NCBI GenBank assembly: GCA_963578885.1
Contig: CAUZEQ010000085.1
Coordinates: 1 to 16,354 of the forward strand
Source: UBA8437 sp963578885
GTDB lineage: Bacteria; Planctomycetota; Planctomycetia; Planctomycetales; Planctomycetaceae
Reading direction: 5' to 3'
DNA length: 16,354 bases
In this document: piece by piece, positions 8,074 through 13,500 of the stretch
Numbering within the stretch: position 1 is the first letter of the stretch
Layout: the number at the start of each line of letters is the position of its first letter
Made by a program: the position numbers and the translations under genes
The notes under the pieces: model-generated
What the model was told of the DNA's origin: nothing
Seen by the model: the letters and a program-made list of their open reading frames with translations, nothing else
The model's database searches: none

Positions 8074-8583
8074 TCAGTCGTCGAGTTTCTTGTTGAGCAG
8101 CGAATCGAGGTCGGGTTCTCCGGACTTGGTCTGCCCGATGCCCAGGGCCTTGGTTGCGGCACCGATGTCGGGCTGGGAACCGGGTACCGACGAGGGCGGC
8201 TGCGAACCCGGATCGCCGACGGCGGCCGCGGCCGCGGCCGCTTGGCTGGCCGCGTCAATCGGTGTATCGGGCGCGGGATCCTCTGAGGTGGTCGGCTTGG
8301 CGATGGGTCGCTCCTGAGCCGGCTCACCGGCCAGTTCGCCGTAGGCCCAGGGGCCGATGGTGAACACGAACAGCACCGCCACGGTCCCGATCGTCGCGGT
8401 CATCATTCCCTTGATCAGTCCGCTCTCGGCCACGATCCCCAGCATCTCCTGGGGGCTCTTGCCCTTGAGTTGACCGAGGAACTCGCGGAGCTCCTCGGCC
8501 GATGCGGAACCGTCGGCCTTCAGCCGCTTGACGTCCTTGAACGCGCCTCGAGGTTCTCCCGAATCGCCTGGGGTCTGGCTCAT
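8074..8583 (-). CDS. Small single-TM protein with Pro/Ala-rich tail
   Basis: 169 aa from ATG 8583. An upstream in-frame ATG at 8676 would run 26 bases into the exbD gene and add residues without a recognisable pattern, so the shorter form is preferred, though its Shine-Dalgarno is weak. Residues 1-60 are soluble and charged, with a short helical stretch (ELREFLGQLKGKSPQEMLGI). One TM helix lies at about 62-82. The rest is low-complexity, Pro/Ala/Ser/Gly-rich, with a run of alanines at 115-121 coded by a GC-rich CGGCCG stretch near 8222-8241, and a short charged end (DLDSLLNKKLDD). No family is recognised. Position next to ExbB and two ExbDs, and the cytoplasm-TM-extended-tail layout, recall TonB or TolA, but the TM helix has no SxxxH motif and no TonB-like C-terminal domain is visible. 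Confidence 0.72.
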   Translation of the reverse strand: MSQTPGDSGEPRGAFKDVKRLKADGSASAEELREFLGQLKGKSPQEMLGIVAESGLIKGMMTATIGTVAVLFVFTIGPWAYGELAGEPAQERPIAKPTTSEDPAPDTPIDAASQAAAAAAAVGDPGSQPPSSVPGSQPDIGAATKALGIGQTKSGEPDLDSLLNKKLDD

Positions 8584-8650
8584 GATGGTCTCGTCGGTTG
8601 GGTCAGCCCTCGCGGTGCCGGGGCTGACGATGGGAATGTCGGGCTGTGAT

Positions 8651-9058
8651 CTACCCGTCACGGTCTTCTTCAACAATATGAACCAGTTCGCCTCCGGCGT
8701 TGCTGATCGCCTCGATCACCGGCTCGAATCTCAACGCGGTCGCCTCACGGTGCACCTTCAGCAGCACCGTACGGTCGCCGGGTGGGAAGTCACCCAGCAG
8801 TTCCTTGATCCTCATCTCGAGGCTGGCTTCTCCGATCGGCTGACCGTTGAGATAGAGTTTTTCGTCGGTGTCGATCAGGACGCTGACGACCGAGTGTCCA
8901 GCGGACTCGATATTGAGCGCTTCGGCGGGTGTCCATTTCAGGTGGCTGTCGTCCTGGGCTCGGGCCAGGATCACGAAGAAGATCAGCAGGTTGAAGGCGA
9001 TATCGCCCATGGCCATGCTGGGCACGTCGGCACGAACCGCTCGGCGTTTGATCTTCAT
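8651..9058 (-). CDS. ExbD/TolR-type proton-motor subunit, second copy
   Basis: 135 aa from ATG 9058. Layout is typical of ExbD/TolR: basic N-terminus (MKIKRR), one TM helix (about 18-33) containing the acidic residue D19 in GDIAFNLLIFF, then a periplasmic domain of about 100 residues with YLNGQPI, a PPGDRTVLLKVH strand and a C-terminal helix-strand (EPVIEAISNAGG). In the family the TM Asp carries protons and the periplasmic domain contacts TonB/TolA/Pal-type partners. The domain starts TDEKLYLNGQPI much as in other ExbD proteins. It differs greatly from the first ExbD in the periplasmic part but shares the TM motif. It begins 40 bases after that gene's stop, with a REP-like hairpin between. 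Exact substrate or partner unknown. Confidence 0.92.
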   Translation of the reverse strand: MKIKRRAVRADVPSMAMGDIAFNLLIFFVILARAQDDSHLKWTPAEALNIESAGHSVVSVLIDTDEKLYLNGQPIGEASLEMRIKELLGDFPPGDRTVLLKVHREATALRFEPVIEAISNAGGELVHIVEEDRDG

Positions 9059-9075
9059 GGGCCACTCACTTCCAC

Positions 9076-9110
9076 CAGGTGCCCTGTCCCCTGCGGGGTC
9101 AGGGCACCTG
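9076..9110. repeat. REP-like hairpin overlapping end of first exbD
   Basis: CAGGTGCCCTG at 9076-9086 is the exact reverse complement of 9100-9110. After one T-T mismatch, CCCC 9088-9091 pairs with GGGG 9095-9098 around a TGC loop. Core GGGGTCAGGGC (9095-9105) matches the arm of the 2699-2792 element except for one purine. It resembles the GGTGCCTGTCCCC-type REP motif known from many bacteria (recognition from memory). It sits inside the operon with no U-run after it, so mRNA stabilisation or partial attenuation between the two exbD genes is more likely than termination. The minus-strand arm reads CAG GTG CCC TGA and so gives the last three residues and stop of the first exbD. Confidence 0.75.
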
Positions 9111-9527
9111 CACCTCGCGTTCTTCCTCGATCAGCAGCGTAATGATCCCACCGGCGTCTTCGATCTGTGAGGTTACGGTCATCCAGAAGTGGTAGGGCAC
9201 GTCGTCGTCGCTCTTGACGATCACCACCTTGTCCTCGGGCCGCGGCTTGCCCGCCAGCAATGCCGCCAACCGGGCCGAGAACTGGTCCACGGGCACCACG
9301 TCGCCGTTGACCAGGGCCACCTGCCGCTTGACCACCACCTCGATGTTCTTGTCCTTCTCCTCCTTCTTCTCGGTCTCTTCGCTGCGAGGCAGCGTCTGGT
9401 GCCGACCGCTGTCGGGCTGAACCGAGGCACAGACCAGGAAGAAGACGATCAGGTTGAACGCGATGTCCCCCGTCGCGCTCGAAGGCGGCTCGATCAGCAG
9501 GTTCGAACTGCGGCGTCGGATCTTCAT
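9099..9527 (-). CDS. ExbD/TolR-type proton-motor subunit, first copy
   Basis: 142 aa from ATG 9527, with GAGG five bases upstream. Basic N-terminus, one TM helix (about 19-36) with the family's key Asp as D21 in GDIAFNLIVFF, then a highly charged linker (50-61, rich in E and K) and an ExbD periplasmic domain: VVKRQVALVNGDVVPVDQF, KVVIVKSDDDVPYHFW, and a closing strand IITLLIEEE. The gene lies 18 bases after exbB and is almost certainly co-translated with it. Having two ExbDs next to one ExbB is seen in several bacterial TonB-type systems; they may form heterodimers in the ExbB pentamer. The last residues (QVP) and stop codon come from a REP-like arm, so the original C-terminus may have been different. 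Confidence 0.93.
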   Translation of the reverse strand: MKIRRRSSNLLIEPPSSATGDIAFNLIVFFLVCASVQPDSGRHQTLPRSEETEKKEEKDKNIEVVVKRQVALVNGDVVPVDQFSARLAALLAGKPRPEDKVVIVKSDDDVPYHFWMTVTSQIEDAGGIITLLIEEEREVQVP

Positions 9528-9532
9528 CGGGG

Positions 9533-9536
9533 CCTC
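9533..9536 (-). promoter_or_regulatory. Shine-Dalgarno of first exbD
   Basis: GAGG on the minus strand with a five-base spacer (CCCCG) to ATG 9527. It is the clearest ribosome binding site in the window. Confidence 0.6.
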
Positions 9537-9545
9537 ACACCATAG

Positions 9546-10487
9546 CTACGACTGCTGAGAGAGTGCCATTTCCTGGGTCACTGTCTCGATCAACTCGGTC
9601 GCCGATTCCTCGACGTCGAGCACGTAGGAGTTGATCACGCTGGTGAAGTAGTTGAACGCCATGAAGGCGGGGATGCCGACGATCAGGCCGAAGCAGGTGG
9701 TCAACAGCGCCTGGCTGATCCCCTGCGAGGCACTCTCGACAATGTTCTTCTCACCCATCTGCTCGACGATGTCCTTGAACGACGTGATCATGCCGGCCAC
9801 GGTGCCGAGGAACCCGAGCATGGGAGCGGCGCTGGAGACGGTGCCGAGCACCGGGAGATGCCGTTCGAGTGCGGCGACGATGTGCACGCCGTAGTCGTCC
9901 ATCGCCTTGACCACCTGCTCCTCGATCCGACCCGGATCGTGTCCCAGTTGCTGCAGCATCAGGTACTTGCGGATTCCGGCCGAGAGCACCGCGGGGACCG
10001 GGCCGGTCTGCTGGTTGCAGTAATTCAACGCGTCCTCGACACGGTTCTCGCGGAGCAATTCCAGCACCTGCTGTCGCACTTCACCGGTGTCGGAGCGAAT
10101 CATCTTCAGGCTGCGATACCGCTCGATGATCACACCCGCCGCGATGATCCCCATCAGCAGAATCGGCAGCATGAACCAGCCACCGTCGATCAACAGGCCG
10201 GTGGCACCCGAGTGAATCATGTCGGAGAACCAGCCCCCGGAAGCGTCCTCGGGTGACGACTCGGTCCCCGGCCGCGGTTTCTCCTCTTCGGCAGCCTCGG
10301 CCTTCTTCGTGTCCCCGGCAGCCTTCGTGTCCGCGGCGACCTTCTTGTCCCCGGCGGCCGTCTTGTCCCCGGTGGTCTTCTTGCCACTGGCCTTCGCGGC
10401 AGACTTCGCATCCTGGGCCACGGCGCCGCCGGGCCCCAGAGCCAGGAGCGACAACGACACGAGGCAGGCAGCTAGCGGGAATCTCAT
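9546..10487 (-). CDS. ExbB/TolQ/MotA-type proton channel with N-terminal extension
   Basis: 313 aa from ATG 10487. The frame stays open to 10937, but those codons overlap the preceding gene out of frame, and this ATG gives a clean signal peptide (MRFPLAACLVSLSLLALG, cleavage after AVA near 24). Residues 25-85 are a Lys/Ala/Asp/Glu-rich low-complexity stretch that includes four 6-residue repeats. TM1 is at about 103-122; a cytoplasmic helical loop (123-210) follows; TM2 (about 213-236) has the family signature GTVSSAAPMLGFLGTVAGMI; TM3 (about 257-283) has the ALLTTCFGLIVGIPA signature. In TonB/Tol systems this pentamer forms the channel that turns proton flow into movement of ExbD/TonB. An exported N-terminus agrees with the known out-facing N-terminus of ExbB/TolQ. 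Directly followed by two exbD genes. No good Shine-Dalgarno is seen. Confidence 0.94.
   Translation of the reverse strand: MRFPLAACLVSLSLLALGPGGAVAQDAKSAAKASGKKTTGDKTAAGDKKVAADTKAAGDTKKAEAAEEEKPRPGTESSPEDASGGWFSDMIHSGATGLLIDGGWFMLPILLMGIIAAGVIIERYRSLKMIRSDTGEVRQQVLELLRENRVEDALNYCNQQTGPVPAVLSAGIRKYLMLQQLGHDPGRIEEQVVKAMDDYGVHIVAALERHLPVLGTVSSAAPMLGFLGTVAGMITSFKDIVEQMGEKNIVESASQGISQALLTTCFGLIVGIPAFMAFNYFTSVINSYVLDVEESATELIETVTQEMALSQQS
10305..10376 (-). repeat. 18-bp tandem repeat, four copies, in the exbB-type gene
   Basis: Four imperfect 18-bp units code on the minus strand for TTGDKT, AAGDKK, VAADTK and AAGDTK (residues 38-61). The copies differ at several bases, so the array is not recent. 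The product is a flexible, positively charged segment just after the signal peptide, probably in the periplasm, where it could touch anionic polymers or peptidoglycan. The repeat number may vary between strains. Confidence 0.75.
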
Positions 10488-10590
10488 CGGCAGGTCTTGC
10501 TTGGTTCGTGGGCAACAACGGGGATCAGTTCCCGACACGGGACGGTCGGGAGGCGGTGTGGCGTGGTGGCGAAAAAACTCAATCGGCCTG
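10488..10590 (-). other. Intergenic region between giant gene and exbB-type gene
   Basis: 103 bp, the largest gap in the cluster. The minus strand has a T-run (10572-10577 as A's on the plus strand) just after the giant gene, but with no hairpin before it. A small hairpin, CCCGAC 10531-10536 with GTCGGG 10545-10550, lies further on without a T-run. Neither is a convincing terminator. It is the best place in the cluster for an internal promoter, but I see no clear -35/-10 pair. Confidence 0.4.
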
Positions 10591-13500
10591 CTACTGGTCG
10601 TTCTCCAATGCCGCTGCCTCGGCCTCGAACTGCTGCAGCATCTCGGGCAGAGCCAGTCGACCGCGAGCGTACTTGGCCGCGTCGCTGGCCGGGAAGTCCC
10701 AGCGGCAGTTGTTGTAGCGGCGGAAGGCCAACCGGTTGTCGCTCCCCATCCGGTAACTCTCGCCCGCCCAGAACAGCGAATCGGCACAGAGTTCATCGTC
10801 GGGGAACCGCTTGGCGAAGCGGTCGAAGGCACCTCCGGCGACGCCGTACTTCTCGGCCTTGTAGTGACACTGGCCGATGCGGAATGCGATCCGGGCCGAG
10901 TGCTCGTGCTCTGAGAACTTCTCGAGGAACTTCTCACCGACCTGCGCCGCGATGTCGTAGGTTTCCTTCTTGTAGAAGTGATCGCAGATGCGAATCATCA
11001 CGTTGGCGATCAGTGGGTTCTTGGGATAGGTCGCCGCAAGAGTGACATAGCCTTCCAGGGCCTGGTCGAAGTCTCCGGAGAGTTCGTAGCACTGGGCGAG
11101 CTTGTACTGGGCATCGGCTGCCAGCGAGTGCTCGCCGTACTGCTTGACGATCAGTTCGTACGACTCGATCGCCTCGGCCCACTGATCGAGTTCCTGGGAG
11201 AACTGTCCGAGCAGGTAGCTGATCCGCGGGACGTACTTCGGGTCGGGATAGTCTTCCATCACCTCCCGCAGCACCCTGCGTCCGTTCTGCAGGTCGGCGA
11301 TCTTCTGCTCGTCCCGGCCCAGGTTCTTGTGGCTCTTGAACAGCTCGAAGTAACTCTCGGCGATGTGGAACTTGGTCTCCACGGCCAGGTTCTCGTCGTT
11401 GAAGGTCTTGCTGAACGCGGCGACCAGCCCATCGGTGCCGATCACCACGGGGATATCGATCGTGGCGACCAGCTTCCCGTCCTCGGAGCCGGCGACCGGG
11501 TCGGTGTACTTCATGTGCAGCGTGTCGCCGAAGTAGCACTCGACAACGGGCATCTCGCGGTTGAGATTCCCGGCGACGGGCTTCTCGTTGGATTTCAGTG
11601 CCAGGGACCCGGTGAAGATTCCGCTGTGCACCTGGGTCTCCTGGAGCTGCAACGTTTCCTGTTCACCGAAATCACCGGTGATCTCGACGGTGATCGCATC
11701 GCGCTGATCGGAGGTATCCTGGTCGGCATCCTGCACCATCAGGAACAGACGTTCTCCGACATGCAGCCGCGTGACCGGGTCCTTGTAATCGCGATCGGTC
11801 ACCGCGAGCGTGCCGTTGGAGATCAGTCGTCCGCTGGAATCGAGCAGCTTGGCGACTCCATCGGGCCGCGACTCATCGTTGTAGTTGGCGATGATACGGT
11901 CCTTGCCCGTGAGATTGAGCACTCGGGTGACCAGGCTGCTGTCCAGCGCCTGGATCTCCTCGTCGCCATCCTCCTTGGTAATCACCGGTCCGCCGATCAG
12001 TCCCCGAGGCATCTCGGCGGAGACCGGCACCACGGCGGGGCTGCCCGAGCTGCCCAGTTGCAGGATCACCTGTCCGATGAACCGCCCTTCTTCCAGTGCC
12101 ACATCCGAACCCGGCGCGCCTGGCGGCAGGTTGCCGTAGGCACCTGAAATCACGCAGCGGACATCGACGCTGGCTCCGTCGGACGTCTTGAGCCGGACGA
12201 CGAGGCTGCTACGGCTGTCCTTGGCCCGGTCCGGGTCGATCACCTCGACGGTCAGGGGCGTTTCGAACGCCACCCGGCTGACGTCTCGACCTTCGGGCCG
12301 GTACTCGTAAACCGGTCGGGCAGCCGCTTCGCTGCCTTCCGGTGGCGGCTGAAGCCGGCTCTCGATGATCGTCAGTTGCGCCTCGCTGGGCTGGTTGACC
12401 AGCACCACGGTTTCCCGCGGCACGGCGTGACCGGGGAATGTGTTCTGCGAGTCGATGTAGCGGACATACAGCCGATCGCCGGGCTTGATCACGAAGTCAA
12501 CCTTCTTGCCGGGCTTGTCCCCGGTGAAGATCTCCTTGGTAAAGATCCCCGAGTACGGCTGGGTCTCGGTCGCGGTGAACTCGACGGCTTCACCGTCGTT
12601 GAGAATCACGTCGAACGTGATCGTGTCCTGCTTTCCGGACGCATCGCGGTCGTAGTCGACGATTTCGATGATCACCTTGTCGCCGGGATCGACCCGCATC
12701 AGTCTCTTGCGGATCTCGTTGACCCCTCCGTTGTTGGCTCGGACCAGGTCGTAGTCGATCGGCGTCACGACTCCGTTGTAGTAGGTGGCCGTCAGCGTGC
12801 CACTCAGCAATCGGCTGGTGGCGTTGTCACGTTCGGTGAGTTCATCGGTGTAGGTGGCGGTGACCAGATCGCCGCCGGCGATTTCGAGAATCGAGTTGTT
12901 CGACAGTGCGAGCACGTCGGCCTGTGTGGGGATGTACTTCTGGTCGGCGTCGTCCCCGGAGACCTCGATGTTGCTGATCGCCACCGCCTCGCCGCGGTAC
13001 TCGAGAATATCGAAGCGAATGTATCGGAGTTCACGAGGCTCGAACTGCATGGTCCATTCGCCGTCGCTGAAGTCGGCCTGCACCTCTTCACGTGCCAACG
13101 CCGGGCGGGCGAATTTCTGATCGAGATCGAAGTCGGGTTTGCGGAAGCCGAGCATGGTGACCGCGGCGCTGTTGTGATCGGCTCGAGCAATACTCGCCTG
13201 CACCCCGGTGGCTCCGGCGGTGGTGGCGGCGAAGATGGTCAGTTGGTGAGTGCCCTGTTCGAGCCAGACATCGACGCTGCGGTTGGCGGTTCCCACGGGC
13301 AGTTCGAGTCGACCGTCGATGGCGATGGCGGTCCGCACTCCGGAGACCGTGATCCGGGCAGCCCCGTCGCGTTCCTGCACCAGCAGTCCCGACCAGATCG
13401 CCGCAAACGGCCGGGCCTGGGCCTTGTCGTCCTCGAGATCCTCGGGCCTCGACCACTTCAACTCGTCAGCCACCGACGTCTCGAACGACTTGCTGTTTCG

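Noticed and set aside
8222..8241. GC-rich GGCCGC repeat stretch
   Set aside because: It encodes the alanine run in the small single-TM protein. Simple-sequence coding DNA, no sign of a regulatory or recombination site.
10531..10550. Small inverted repeat considered as a terminator
   Set aside because: Only six base pairs around an eight-base loop and no T-run after it; too weak to call.
10488..10937. 150-codon upstream extension of the exbB-type gene
   Set aside because: It overlaps the coding end of the giant gene out of frame, is Ser/Arg/Pro-rich, and would bury the signal peptide that begins at ATG 10487.
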